DNA of 58,638 nucleotides from Chloroflexota bacterium (GTDB lineage Bacteria > Chloroflexota > Anaerolineae > CG2-30-64-16): positions 1-58,638 of the forward strand of contig JAPLHB010000053.1 of NCBI GenBank assembly GCA_026389845.1. Direction: 5' to 3'. The translations under genes and the position numbers were made by a program. The notes beneath the pieces are model-generated. The model ran no database searches, was not told where the DNA came from, and saw nothing but the letters and a program-made list of their open reading frames with translations. This document shows positions 1-8,298 of the stretch, one piece after another (position 1 is the first letter of the stretch; the number at the start of each line of letters is the position of its first letter).

Positions 1-135
1 GCCCAGTCGTCCGCCGAAACGCCCGCAGGTACGCATTCGTCGCTCATGTTGCCAGTCTAAACCAATTCATGGCCGTTGACAATGCCAATTAATGGCTATT
101 GACAACCGTCCAGACGGACCCCGCCTGAACGGTTA

Positions 136-300
136 CTGCAATTCAATGTCGTGATCGAGCAAGATGAAGATGGCCGTTATGTCGTTGAGTGTTTAGACCT
201 GCCAGGGTGTCTTTCGGAGGGGGAAACGATGAAAGACGCTTTGGAGAACATCAGTGAAGCGATTGTCGGTTGCCTGAAATCGCGCCTGAAATCACTGTAA
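136..300 (+). CDS. HicB-like antitoxin, start codon doubtful
   Basis: The reading frame ending at the TAA at 298 encodes a compact HicB/UPF0150-type fold: a first strand (FNVVIEQDEDGRYVVE), the typical LPGC turn with SEGET, and the helix MKDALENISEAIVGCL. HicB proteins neutralise HicA mRNA interferases. The frame is open from 103 but has no ATG. CTG at 136 would give the usual start just before the first strand (MQFNVVIE), while GTG at 151 would cut that strand. No Shine-Dalgarno sequence precedes either, and no HicA partner is visible in the window, so this may be an orphan or a decayed copy. The fold assignment is good; whether it is expressed is uncertain. Confidence 0.5.
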   Translation: MQFNVVIEQDEDGRYVVECLDLPGCLSEGETMKDALENISEAIVGCLKSRLKSL

Positions 301-314
301 ATAGAAGATCTGAT

Positions 315-3300
315 ATGACTCGTTCTCAACAAATCCAACGCTGGCGGCGCTACCGCCGCGCGACCGGGGGGCCGCACATCGGCCGGTGGGTCGTGCAGAT
401 CGGCGCGGGCTTACTGCTGATCAACGCGCTGATTCTCTTCTCGCTCGTCTTCGGCGCGGTGGCGTCGGCGGCGGGCGTCTACGCGTTCTTCGCCCAGGGC
501 TTGCCCGATCCGAGCGCGATCCAGACCGAACAGGCCACCTACGAGACGGTCAAGATCTACGACCGCACGGGCCAACATCTGCTTTACGAATCCATTGACC
601 CGCGACCGTTCCGCGGCGACCGCACCTATCTGAAGATTGACCAGATTCCGGAGATGGCGCGCAATGCGACGATTGCCCTGGAAGACCGGGACTTCTATAC
701 CAACATCGGCGTCAATCTCCAGGGCATCGGCCGTGCCCTCATCTCAAACTTGCGCGGCCAGGGCGTCCAGGGCGCCAGCTCGATCACGCAGCAGTTGGTC
801 AAGAATGTCCTGATTGATCCACAGGAGCGCTACGAGCAATCGTATGCTCGCAAGATCAAAGAAGGCATCATGGCGATCGAGATCACCCGGAAGTATCCGG
901 GTCGCGCGGGCAAGGATCAAATCCTGGAGTGGTATCTCAACTATAACTTTTACGGCAACGCAGCCTATGGCATCGAGGCGGCCGCACGGGTCTACTACGA
1001 CAAGCCGGTAGCCGATCTGGCCGTGGACGAGGTCGCGGTGTTGGCGGCCGTCCCGCAATACCCCGGCCTGAACCCGATCCAGTCCCCGGCCGACGCGTAC
1101 CGGCGCCAACGCAAGGTGCTGACTTCGATGCAGGAGGCCGGCTATCTGACCCAGGCCCAGGTGGATGAAGCCACGCGCTACTTCAACACGCGGCTGCTGA
1201 ACGAGCTGATCAAGGACGGCTTCTTGAGCGATGGCGATCTGTCGCTGGTCGCCACGGGTGATCGGCCGGCCACGGCCCGCGCGCTCAACGCGCTGGTCAA
1301 GGCCGATTACATCACCCAGGCCGAGGCGGATGCAGCCAAGAAGCTGCCCGGCACGCTTTGGCAATACGTGCGCGAACGGGCCGAGGAGCGCTTCGAGGTG
1401 CCGCCGGATGCGCCGCACTTTGCGCTGCTCGTCCTCCAACAGTTGCAAGACAAGTACAACACGCCCGAAGACCCGTACTACATCTGGCAGAACGGTCTGC
1501 GGGTTTACACCACGCTGGACTGGGATTTGCAGGTTTACGCCGAGTGCGTGGCGCGCAGCCACATCGCCGCCATGCGCCGGCAGAACCCCAAGCCGTGCCA
1601 GGCGGGCATGGAGAATATCCCGCCGATCCCGCAGCTCTCGCAGCCGGGCTACCAGTTCGATCACGAGGTCACCAACGCGTCCGTGGTCGCCATCCGGCCC
1701 ACCACCGGCGAGGTGCTCACGATGGTCGGCAGCCTGGATTACTTCGACAAGGCGATTGACGGCCAGGTCAACGTCGCGTTGGCGTCGCGGCAGCCCGGCT
1801 CCTCGTTCAAGCCCTACACCTATCTGACTGCGTTCGAGTCGGGTCGCTTCGGCCCGGCCAGCGGGATCATGGACGTGCGGACGGTCTTCACTGACCCCGG
1901 CAACCCACCCTACGTGCCGGAGAATTACGACCGCAAATACCACGGCCCGCAGACGGTGCGCCAGGCGTTGCAGCGATCGTTCAACATCCCGGCGGTCTGG
2001 ATGATGCAGCAGATGGGCGTGGGCAACGTCATCAAGACCGCGCGGCGGGTGGGGGTGAGCAGCCTGAACCGCGAGCTGAATTCTTATGGCCTGAGCCTGA
2101 CGCTGGGCGGCGGCGAGGTGGCGCTGCTCGATCACACCTATGCGTTCAGTGTCTTCGCCAACGGCGGCGTGATGGCAGGGCAGGCGATCCCGCCGGACCT
2201 CCAACGCCCCGGTTATCGCAAGCTCGATCCGGTCTTCATCTTGCAGGTGCAGGACAAGGATGGGGTGACGATCGAGCAGTTCACCCAGCCAGCCACGCAG
2301 CGGGTTGTGGACCCGGCGCCGAACTACATGCTGGTCAACGTGCTGACCGATCCGGCTCCGCGGGCGGGGGTCTTCGGCACGACCGCACAGTACCTGGTGC
2401 TGCCCGACCGGCTCGTGGGCGCGAAAACCGGCACCACCAACAACTGGTACGATGGCTGGACGCTCGGTTTCACGCCGCAGTTGGCCGTGGGCGTGTGGAC
2501 GGGCAACAGCGACAACAAACCGATGCACCTCTCTGACGGTTCGATTACGGCCGCGCCGATCTTCGGTGCGGTGCTGAAGAAAGGGATGGAAGGGCTGCCG
2601 GTGCAGGGTTGGCAGCAGCCGCCCGGTCTGGAGCGAGTGCAGGTCTGTTTGCCCTCCGGCCTGCTGCCCACGCCAGATTGCCCCCAGTCCACGGTGGACT
2701 TCTTCCTGGCCGGCAAGGCGCCGAAGGAAAAGGACAACATCTGGCAGGTGGTCGAGGTCAACAAGGCCAATGGCAAGCGCGCCTCGACCTGCACGCCGCC
2801 CGACCTGATCGAGCGCGTGACCTACGAGGTCTTCCCCTCCACCGCGGCCGATTGGGTGCGCGATCAAGGCATCCCCCAGCCGCCGACCGAGGTTGATGGC
2901 CCCTGCGGCGGCGGCATCACCGAAGTGACCGGCGACGTGGCGATCGGCAGCCCGCTCATCGGCGCGCGGGTCAAGGGCGCGGTGCCGATCCTGGGCAATG
3001 CGCGCGGGTCAGATTTCCGCGCCTACAAGATCGAGATCGCTTCGGAGAAGGAGCCGGACAAGTGGACGCCCATCGGCGGGGAACACGGCAACCAGGTGAG
3101 CAATGGCCAGCTCGAAATGTGGAATACGGCCGGTTTCGACGGCCTCTACACCCTGCGCCTGACCGTCATGCAACACAGCGGCGGCGTCCAGACCAGCGAC
3201 GTGCCGGTGGTGATTGACAACGCCCCGCCCACGGTCAAGATCGTCTACCCGGAGAAGGACGAGTCCTACATCATGGAGGATGACGAGCTGGTCAGCATCA

Positions 3301-3917
3301 CCGCGGATGCGCAGGACGCCTGGGAAATGGATCGCGTCGAGTTCTATTTCGACGGAAACAAGCTCGGCGAGAGCACGGTCGCGCCCTATAGCATCCGCTG
3401 GACGATCACCATGTCGAACGTGATGCCGGTCTTTGGCGGCGAGACGATCTCAACCACGCGCACGATCACCAACCCCGACGGCACGGTGACGGAGAAGCCG
3501 GCGCTGGTGCGCGAGACTAAGGTCGAAGAATACACCAAGCCCGACGGCACCAAGGGCAAGCGTTACATCCTGTTGAGCGAAGTCGCCCCCGGCGCGATCC
3601 TGGAAGACACGGGCATCCTGACCGAGACGCACACCCTCTACGTCCGCGCCTTCGACCGCGCCGGCAACTGGGCCGAGAGCGAGCCGGTGCGCATCCTGGT
3701 GGGGCACAAGCCGAAGGAGAAGAAGGTAGCGAGCGATCTGGCTTTGGATATTAGATATTGGATATTGGGTATTGGAAGAGATAGGCTTCTGACCAATCCA
3801 TGGTCAGAGAGTGTTGTCATAGATCGTGAATTGACCGTCGGTGATGGCGCCTGGCGGTCACGCGCGTGGCCTTCCGCAGATCATCTTGGCCGCCAATATC
3901 CAATACCTAATACCTGA
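315..3917 (+). CDS. Class A penicillin-binding protein (transglycosylase/transpeptidase) with Ig-like tail
   Basis: Bifunctional peptidoglycan synthase of about 1200 residues, anchored by one N-terminal membrane segment (about residues 25-60) after a basic cytoplasmic tail. The GT51 glycosyltransferase shows EDRDFY with Glu123 and the GASSITQQLVKN motif. The transpeptidase shows SSFK (Ser496-Lys499), an SFN motif and KTGTT (Lys704). The last ~300 residues are an extracellular extension with an Ig-like segment (NAPPTVKIVYPEKDESY, then VEFYFDGNKLGES). The start at 315 (MTRSQQ) is preferred over an in-frame ATG at 270, which would overlap the HicB-like gene. The final ~55 codons are made of a repeat element (3746-3915) and read as non-family sequence, so the original stop was probably earlier. 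surE follows after 2 bases. Confidence 0.93.
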   Translation: MTRSQQIQRWRRYRRATGGPHIGRWVVQIGAGLLLINALILFSLVFGAVASAAGVYAFFAQGLPDPSAIQTEQATYETVKIYDRTGQHLLYESIDPRPFRGDRTYLKIDQIPEMARNATIALEDRDFYTNIGVNLQGIGRALISNLRGQGVQGASSITQQLVKNVLIDPQERYEQSYARKIKEGIMAIEITRKYPGRAGKDQILEWYLNYNFYGNAAYGIEAAARVYYDKPVADLAVDEVAVLAAVPQYPGLNPIQSPADAYRRQRKVLTSMQEAGYLTQAQVDEATRYFNTRLLNELIKDGFLSDGDLSLVATGDRPATARALNALVKADYITQAEADAAKKLPGTLWQYVRERAEERFEVPPDAPHFALLVLQQLQDKYNTPEDPYYIWQNGLRVYTTLDWDLQVYAECVARSHIAAMRRQNPKPCQAGMENIPPIPQLSQPGYQFDHEVTNASVVAIRPTTGEVLTMVGSLDYFDKAIDGQVNVALASRQPGSSFKPYTYLTAFESGRFGPASGIMDVRTVFTDPGNPPYVPENYDRKYHGPQTVRQALQRSFNIPAVWMMQQMGVGNVIKTARRVGVSSLNRELNSYGLSLTLGGGEVALLDHTYAFSVFANGGVMAGQAIPPDLQRPGYRKLDPVFILQVQDKDGVTIEQFTQPATQRVVDPAPNYMLVNVLTDPAPRAGVFGTTAQYLVLPDRLVGAKTGTTNNWYDGWTLGFTPQLAVGVWTGNSDNKPMHLSDGSITAAPIFGAVLKKGMEGLPVQGWQQPPGLERVQVCLPSGLLPTPDCPQSTVDFFLAGKAPKEKDNIWQVVEVNKANGKRASTCTPPDLIERVTYEVFPSTAADWVRDQGIPQPPTEVDGPCGGGITEVTGDVAIGSPLIGARVKGAVPILGNARGSDFRAYKIEIASEKEPDKWTPIGGEHGNQVSNGQLEMWNTAGFDGLYTLRLTVMQHSGGVQTSDVPVVIDNAPPTVKIVYPEKDESYIMEDDELVSITADAQDAWEMDRVEFYFDGNKLGESTVAPYSIRWTITMSNVMPVFGGETISTTRTITNPDGTVTEKPALVRETKVEEYTKPDGTKGKRYILLSEVAPGAILEDTGILTETHTLYVRAFDRAGNWAESEPVRILVGHKPKEKKVASDLALDIRYWILGIGRDRLLTNPWSESVVIDRELTVGDGAWRSRAWPSADHLGRQYPIPNT
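3746..3915. repeat. Inverted pair of 7-bp TATTGGG-type arrays inside the 3' end of the PBP gene
   Basis: About four units of a TATTGGA/TATTGGG/TATTAGA heptamer run forward at 3746-3775, and the reverse complement (CCAATATCCAATACC) closes the element at 3892-3915. The ~115 bp between have no recognised feature. The whole element is read as the C-terminus of the penicillin-binding protein. Confidence 0.75.
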
Positions 3918-3919
3918 TC

Positions 3920-4693
3920 ATGTCTCACATCCTCTTAACCAACGATGACGGTTACCAGGCGCCCGCGCTGCCTGCACTGGCGCGCGCCTTCGCATCGCTG
4001 GGAGCGGTGACGATCTTCGCGCCCGACCACAACTGGTCGGCGGCGGGGCACACGAAGACGATGCACAAACCGCTGCGGATCAACCAGACCGCGCTGCCCG
4101 ACAACACGCCGCTCTTCTACACCACCGGCACGCCGTCTGATTGCGTGGGGCTGGCGCTGCTGGGCCTTGTGCCGCAGCGGCCCGACCTGGTCATCTCCGG
4201 CATCAACCAAGGCTCCAACCTGGGGCATGACGTGACCTATTCCGGCACGCTGGCCGCGGCGATGGAGGCGACGGTCTTCGGCATCCCGGCGATCGCCGCG
4301 TCGCAGCACATCGTCAAGGAGACGCCGGAGGGCGACCTGGCGTTTGCCGCGAGTTTTCTGGCCGACCTGGCCCGGCAAGTGTTGGCCCGCGGCCTGCCGC
4401 CGAACTGTTTTCTCAACGTCAACTTTCCGGCGCTGCCTCCCGCGCAGATGAAGGGCGTTCAGCTCACCCGCCTGGGCAAGAGCGTCTACCATGACGTGCT
4501 CATCAAACGGCACGACCCGAAGGGCCGGCCCTACTACTGGATCGGCGGCGACCCGCCCAGCGGCGAGCCGGAGGAAGGCACCGACATCGGCGCCATCGCG
4601 CGGGGCTACATTTCCGTCACACCGCTGAATTTGGATATGACCGACCGGAGCCAATTGGCGGAGTTGGCGGGGTGGAAATTATTATTGGAATGA
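3920..4693 (+). CDS. surE: 5'/3'-nucleotidase SurE
   Basis: SurE, a metal-dependent nucleoside monophosphate phosphatase, here 257 residues, the usual family length. It starts with the signature LLTNDDGY, in which the paired aspartates (Asp9, Asp10) bind the divalent metal. FAPDHNWSAAGH and the GTPSDCVGLAL and ISGINQGSNLG motifs follow, the last with the conserved Asn of the metal site, then TYSGTLAAAMEA. The ATG lies 2 bases after the stop of the penicillin-binding protein inside repeat sequence, so translation is probably coupled or uses a start region altered by the repeat; no clear Shine-Dalgarno sequence is visible. Confidence 0.95.
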   Translation: MSHILLTNDDGYQAPALPALARAFASLGAVTIFAPDHNWSAAGHTKTMHKPLRINQTALPDNTPLFYTTGTPSDCVGLALLGLVPQRPDLVISGINQGSNLGHDVTYSGTLAAAMEATVFGIPAIAASQHIVKETPEGDLAFAASFLADLARQVLARGLPPNCFLNVNFPALPPAQMKGVQLTRLGKSVYHDVLIKRHDPKGRPYYWIGGDPPSGEPEEGTDIGAIARGYISVTPLNLDMTDRSQLAELAGWKLLLE

Positions 4694-4696
4694 CGA

Positions 4697-4771
4697 ATAT
4701 TGGGTATTAGATATTGGGTATTGGATGTTGAGCATCGACGCGGGGCAACCCAATATCCAATACCTAATATC
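4697..4771. repeat. Inverted pair of TATTGGG heptamer arrays
   Basis: Directly after surE come five heptamers (TATTGGG, TATTAGA, TATTGGG, TATTGGA, TGTTGAG) and then, at 4749-4771, the reverse complement CCAATATCCAATACC. It is the same family as the element in the 3' end of the preceding PBP gene. Its last 8 bases (CTAATATC) are the target duplicated by the adjoining mobile element. Confidence 0.75.
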
Positions 4772-5008
4772 GCAGTACCGCAAAACTCGCTTTTTGTCAC
4801 CCCTTCGTTGCACTCAGGGCAAGCTCTGAGCGGGTCGATCCCGTGAAGTGCGTTGCGGTGAGAATCCAGCGAAGGGTCTCGTCTCGGCAAGGAGAACTTG
4901 TCCTGAGCGCAGCGAACGGATTCTTCGCTGGTGTCACGCCGCAGCAAGAGTTCAGGGACGCACCCGCTCAGAATGACAGGCAACGGGTAGCGAGTTTTGC
5001 GCTATTGC
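4772..5008. mobile_element. MITE-like element, family 1 (full copy, 8-bp target duplication)
   Basis: A 237-bp element without a coding region. It begins GCAGTACCGCAAAACTCGCT and ends AGCGAGTTTTGCGCTATTGC, so the 13-bp arms CGCAAAACTCGCT and AGCGAGTTTTGCG (4779-4791 and 4989-5001) are exact inverted repeats. It is flanked by an exact direct repeat CTAATATC at 4764-4771 and 5009-5016, a target-site duplication of 8 bp. Inside it is largely palindromic, with a stem around GCGAAG/CTTCGC and GAGCGGGT/ACCCGCTC. The lack of an ORF implies movement by a transposase encoded elsewhere. Confidence 0.85.
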
Positions 5009-5042
5009 CTAATATCCATATACCCAACCGGAGGAGGAAGAC

Positions 5043-5963
5043 ATGCCAACCCAAGCATACTTTGAGGGCAAGTTTGTGCCCATCGAGCAGGCGAAGATCA
5101 GCGTAATGACGCACGGCTTCAACTACGGCACCGGCGTCTTCGAGGGCATCCGCGCCTATTGGAACGCCGACCACGAGCAGCTCTACGTGTTGCGGCTGCG
5201 CGAGCATTACGAGCGGCTCTTGCAGTCGGCCAAGATCCTGATGATGCAGTTGAAGCTCACGGCGGATGAAATGAGCAGCTTGACGGTGGAATTGCTGCGC
5301 CGTGAGGGTTATCGCGAGGACGTCTACGTCCGGCCGTTGGCGTACAAGGCCAACGAGATCATCGGCGTGCGGCTGCACAACTTGCGTGACGAGTTCGCTA
5401 TCTGGACGCAGCCGATGGGCCGATACATGGATAAGGAAGAAGGCGCCAAGGTGTGCGTTTCCTCCTGGCGGCGCAACGATGATAACTCAATTCCACCGCG
5501 CGGCAAAGTGACAGGCTCCTACGTCAACTCCGCGCTGGTCAAGACGGAAGCACAACTCAACGGTTTTGACGAGGCCATCGTCCTCAACGCGGACGGCCAC
5601 GTCTCCGAGGGCAGCGCCGAGAACATCTTCATGCTGCGCGGGGGCAAGCTGGTCACGCCCGGGGCGACGGCTAACATCCTGGAGGGCATCACCCGCCAGG
5701 GGGTCATAGCCCTGGCGAAGGACGAGCTTGGCATCGAGACCGCAGAGCGGCAGATTGACCGCTCGGAACTCTATCTGGCTGACGAGGTGTTTTTCTGCGG
5801 CACGGGCGTTCAGATCGCCTCGATTATTTCCGTTGACCATCGCCCGATCGGGAGTGGCGTTCTTGGCCCGGTCACCGCGCAGCTCCGCGATCTGTACTTC
5901 AAGGCCGTGCGCGGCGAATTGCCGAAGTACCGGCATTGGTGTACGCCGGTGTACGAGAAGTAA
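5043..5963 (+). CDS. ilvE: Branched-chain amino acid aminotransferase
   Basis: Class IV PLP-dependent aminotransferase of 306 residues that interconverts leucine, isoleucine and valine with their 2-oxo acids. The cofactor lysine is Lys155 in PPRGKVTGSYVNS. The substrate and phosphate-binding elements GFNYGTGVFEGIRAY near the N-terminus, VSEGSAENIFM in the middle and FFCGTGVQIASI near the end are all present. A strong Shine-Dalgarno sequence (GGAGGAGGAAG) sits just before the ATG. The gene stands alone between repeat elements: the family 1 element upstream and a partial copy downstream. D-amino acid aminotransferase and aminodeoxychorismate lyase share the fold, but the length and motifs favour IlvE. 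Confidence 0.95.
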   Translation: MPTQAYFEGKFVPIEQAKISVMTHGFNYGTGVFEGIRAYWNADHEQLYVLRLREHYERLLQSAKILMMQLKLTADEMSSLTVELLRREGYREDVYVRPLAYKANEIIGVRLHNLRDEFAIWTQPMGRYMDKEEGAKVCVSSWRRNDDNSIPPRGKVTGSYVNSALVKTEAQLNGFDEAIVLNADGHVSEGSAENIFMLRGGKLVTPGATANILEGITRQGVIALAKDELGIETAERQIDRSELYLADEVFFCGTGVQIASIISVDHRPIGSGVLGPVTAQLRDLYFKAVRGELPKYRHWCTPVYEK

Positions 5964-5970
5964 CTTCCGC

Positions 5971-6116
5971 CTGTCATTCTGAGCGGCTTTGCCTTGAGTT
6001 TCTCGTGACGGCGTGTGAAAGCGAAGAATCTCTTCGTGGCAAGACGAGACCCTTCGCTGGTTTCACGCCGCAACGTCGGTCATGGGAACTCCCGCTCAGG
6101 GTGACAATGTTGGCAT
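5971..6116. repeat. Partial, diverged copy of MITE family 1
   Basis: Starts CTGTCATTCTGAGCGG and ends CCCGCTCAGGGTGACA, the inner arms of the family 1 element, with the central GCGAAGAATC and CCCTTCGCTGG hairpin. It lacks the outer GCAAAACTCGCT termini, so it is either a shorter variant or a decayed copy. It fills the gap between ilvE and the next gene. Confidence 0.65.
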
Positions 6117-6131
6117 TGTGGCGATTGATAG

Positions 6132-7028
6132 ATGACCTTTCGACCGCTTCCCTCTTCCGATCGTTGGTATGGTCTGCTCGCCATGTTGAGCCTGCTGGAC
6201 CTGGATGTGCTTGCCATCCGGGCCGTGCTCGCGCGCCCGGTGGACGGCGAGAGCTTCCTCCTGGTGCTGTGGGTGCTCGGCAGCCTGCTGGCCGTTGCTT
6301 ATCTGGGCTACCGCACGGTCGGCGCGTTCACGCTGGCCTATTGGGTGGATCGGGACGGTGTGACCTTGGTTTGGGGGCCGACCCGGCAGATCGTGCCGAT
6401 GGGCCAAATCCAGCGCATCCAACGTGGGACGGCTGGCCCGGCGTTGAATCGCGCGTATCCGTGGCACTGGCCCTATCGCTATCGCCGCCGGATGGTCTGC
6501 GCCGACGTGCCGGTTCTCAACTCCTACGCCACCCGGTCGCCGGTCGAGCAGGTGATCCTGGTCACGGCCGGCGACTGCTACGGTCTCTCGCCGGCCGACC
6601 CCGAGCGGTTCCTGGCGGCCTTGCAGGCGCGCTATGCGCTCGGCGCGGCGCGGCCATTGCGGGCGGAGCTGCGCCGGCCGCCGTTCTGGACGTGGGGGTT
6701 GTGGCGCGACCTGGCGGCCCTGGCGCTGATCGGCCTGGGGCTGTTGGGCGTGCTGATCCTGTTCGGCGCACTGTGCTTCCGTTTCCCGGCCCTCTCTTCC
6801 GATCTACCGCTCCACTTCGATGTGGCCGGCATCCCCGACCGCATCGCGCCCAAATCGGGACTGTTCGCCCTGCCGATCATCGGCCTGGCGACCTGGGGCT
6901 TCAACCTACTCGCCGGTATCTTCATGTATCGCCGCGTCCAGCAGGGCGGCGCCTACCTTCTTTGGGTGGGCGCGCTGGTGGTCGAGGGGATCGCAGGGTT
7001 GGCGCTGTTCAATTTGATGCGGTGGTAG
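6132..7028 (+). CDS. Membrane protein with bacterial PH-like and DUF1648-like regions
   Basis: A 298-residue protein with two hydrophobic hairpins: residues ~12-70 at the N-terminus and ~195-295 at the C-terminus. Between them is a soluble segment (YWVDRDGVTLVWGPTRQIVPMGQIQ) that resembles bacterial PH-like domains, which often begin with such a hydrophobic-basic strand pattern. The C-terminal PLHFDVAGIPDRI, followed by membrane helices, resembles DUF1648, a domain typical of small sporulation-type immunity/sensor membrane proteins. The ATG at 6132 lacks a strong Shine-Dalgarno sequence. The next gene starts 8 bp downstream on the same strand, so the two may be co-transcribed. Function unknown; a membrane role is secure. 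Confidence 0.7.
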   Translation: MTFRPLPSSDRWYGLLAMLSLLDLDVLAIRAVLARPVDGESFLLVLWVLGSLLAVAYLGYRTVGAFTLAYWVDRDGVTLVWGPTRQIVPMGQIQRIQRGTAGPALNRAYPWHWPYRYRRRMVCADVPVLNSYATRSPVEQVILVTAGDCYGLSPADPERFLAALQARYALGAARPLRAELRRPPFWTWGLWRDLAALALIGLGLLGVLILFGALCFRFPALSSDLPLHFDVAGIPDRIAPKSGLFALPIIGLATWGFNLLAGIFMYRRVQQGGAYLLWVGALVVEGIAGLALFNLMRW

Positions 7029-7035
7029 ACCAGGT

Positions 7036-7788
7036 ATGACGAATCAATCCGAACCATTATTGTCCATCATTATCCCGGCCTACAATGAGGAGCGCCGTCT
7101 GCCGAAGTCGCTCGACAAGATCGCGGCGTTCGTCCAGGCTCAGCCGGAGCCGATGGAGGTGCTGATCGTCGAGAATGGCAGCGCCGACCGGACCACGGCC
7201 GTGGCCGAGGAGTATGCCGGTCGCTATCCCTTCATCCGCGTGATGCATAGTGCGAAGGGCAAGGGCGCAGCGGTGAAGGCTGGCATGATGGCCGGGCGCG
7301 GACGCTACCTGTTCATCTGCGATTCGGATCTTTCGATGCCGATCGAAGAGGTGCGCAAGTTCCTGCCACCTGCGCTGGCTGATTACGATGTGGCGATCGC
7401 CTCGCGCGAGGGGCCGGGCGCGCACCGCTTCGGTGAGCCGGCATACCGCCACCTGATGGGTCGCGTGTTCAACTTCATCGTGCGCGTGCTTGCGATTCCC
7501 GGCTTCCAGGATACGCAGTGCGGGTTCAAGAGCTTCCGGCGCGAGGTCGCGCACAACGTCTTCCCGTCGCAGACGATGCCCGGCTGGGCGTTCGACGTGG
7601 AGGCGCTTTTCATCGCCCTGCGCCGCGGCTACCGGGTGGTGTCCGTGCCGATCAACTGGTACTTCGACGGCGACAGCCGCGTCAACCCCATCCCCGACAC
7701 CTACCGGATGGTGCGCGACGTGTTGCGCATTCGACTGAACGGCTGGCGCGGGGTGTATGACCGCCGACCGCCGACCGCCAACCACTGA
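7036..7788 (+). CDS. Glycosyltransferase family 2 (dolichyl/polyprenyl-phosphate hexosyltransferase type)
   Basis: GT-A fold glycosyltransferase of 250 residues. It starts with SIIIPAYNEERRLPKSL, has the nucleotide-sugar binding ENGSADRT, the metal-binding ICDSDLSMP (DxD-like) and the acceptor-side region GFQDTQCGFKSFRR, then PGWAFDVEALFIA. This pattern is typical of ALG5/DPM1-like enzymes that load a hexose onto a polyprenyl phosphate carrier at the membrane. There are no C-terminal transmembrane helices, so it is probably a soluble or peripheral enzyme. It sits 8 bp downstream of the membrane protein gene. The sugar donor cannot be read from the sequence. Confidence 0.88.
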   Translation: MTNQSEPLLSIIIPAYNEERRLPKSLDKIAAFVQAQPEPMEVLIVENGSADRTTAVAEEYAGRYPFIRVMHSAKGKGAAVKAGMMAGRGRYLFICDSDLSMPIEEVRKFLPPALADYDVAIASREGPGAHRFGEPAYRHLMGRVFNFIVRVLAIPGFQDTQCGFKSFRREVAHNVFPSQTMPGWAFDVEALFIALRRGYRVVSVPINWYFDGDSRVNPIPDTYRMVRDVLRIRLNGWRGVYDRRPPTANH

Positions 7789-7817
7789 CCGCCGTTAGGA
7801 TTCGGTAAAGAATAACC

Positions 7818-8027
7818 GCAATAGCGCAAAACTCGCTACCCGCTGCCTGTCATTCTGAGCGGGTTTGTCCCTGAACTCTCGTAACGGCGTGACACCAGCG
7901 AAGAATCTCTCGGCCGAAACGAGACCCTTCGCTGGATTCTCGCCGTAACGCACTTCACGGGGCCAACCCGCTCAGAGCCTGCCCTGAGTGCAACGAAGGG
8001 GTGACAAAGCGAGTTTTGCGGTACTGC
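7818..8027. mobile_element. MITE-like element, family 1 (full copy, inverted orientation)
   Basis: Full copy in the opposite orientation to the one at 4772. It begins GCAATAGCGCAAAACTCGCT and ends AGCGAGTTTTGCGGTACTGC, with 13-bp inverted arms at 7825-7837 and 8008-8020. The direct repeat GAATAACC at 7810-7817 and 8028-8035 is an exact 8-bp target duplication. No coding sequence inside. Confidence 0.85.
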
Positions 8028-8035
8028 GAATAACC

Positions 8036-8298
8036 TCTCGCGCTATAGTGGGTTGGGCTTCTATGCCCGACGTGCCGGCGGCGGGCGAAAGTGCAGCCGA
8101 TGTCTGGGAGCCACCGCTGCTGCGGGGAGCCGGTCGCGGTTTGCGATCACCCCTGCCGGGGTTGCACAATCTACCGGAGTGGAGTAAGATAGCGCTGAAC
8201 TCGCACATCAGGAGGTGACTACTGGACGATTATCGTGTTGACTGCCCCTGGCTTCGATCCGATTTCAATCCATTCACATTCATCGAGGAGAGACACAC
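8036..8298. other. Non-coding upstream region of phnD
   Basis: No gene, tRNA or clear riboswitch is visible here. There is a TTGACT at 8238 but no convincing -10 box at the proper distance. The only clear site is a Shine-Dalgarno sequence (GAGGAG) at about 8284, shortly before phnD. Confidence 0.5.

Noticed and set aside
1..47. Possible minus-strand gene start (MSDECVPAGVSADDW) leaving the window
   Set aside because: Only 15 codons, no Shine-Dalgarno sequence and no family match; too short to claim.
62..107. Two similar ~23-bp copies with TTGACA (AATTCATGGCCGTTGACA, AATTAATGGCTATTGACA)
   Set aside because: No -10 box at the right distance; a small tandem duplication is more likely than a regulatory site.
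744..2867. A 707-codon minus-strand open frame opposite the penicillin-binding protein
   Set aside because: It is the antisense shadow of a gene with clear catalytic motifs; its composition is biased by the GC-rich third position of the real gene.
7813..8035. Small structured RNA gene from the strong hairpins
   Set aside because: Inverted termini plus an 8-bp target duplication fit a mobile element better.
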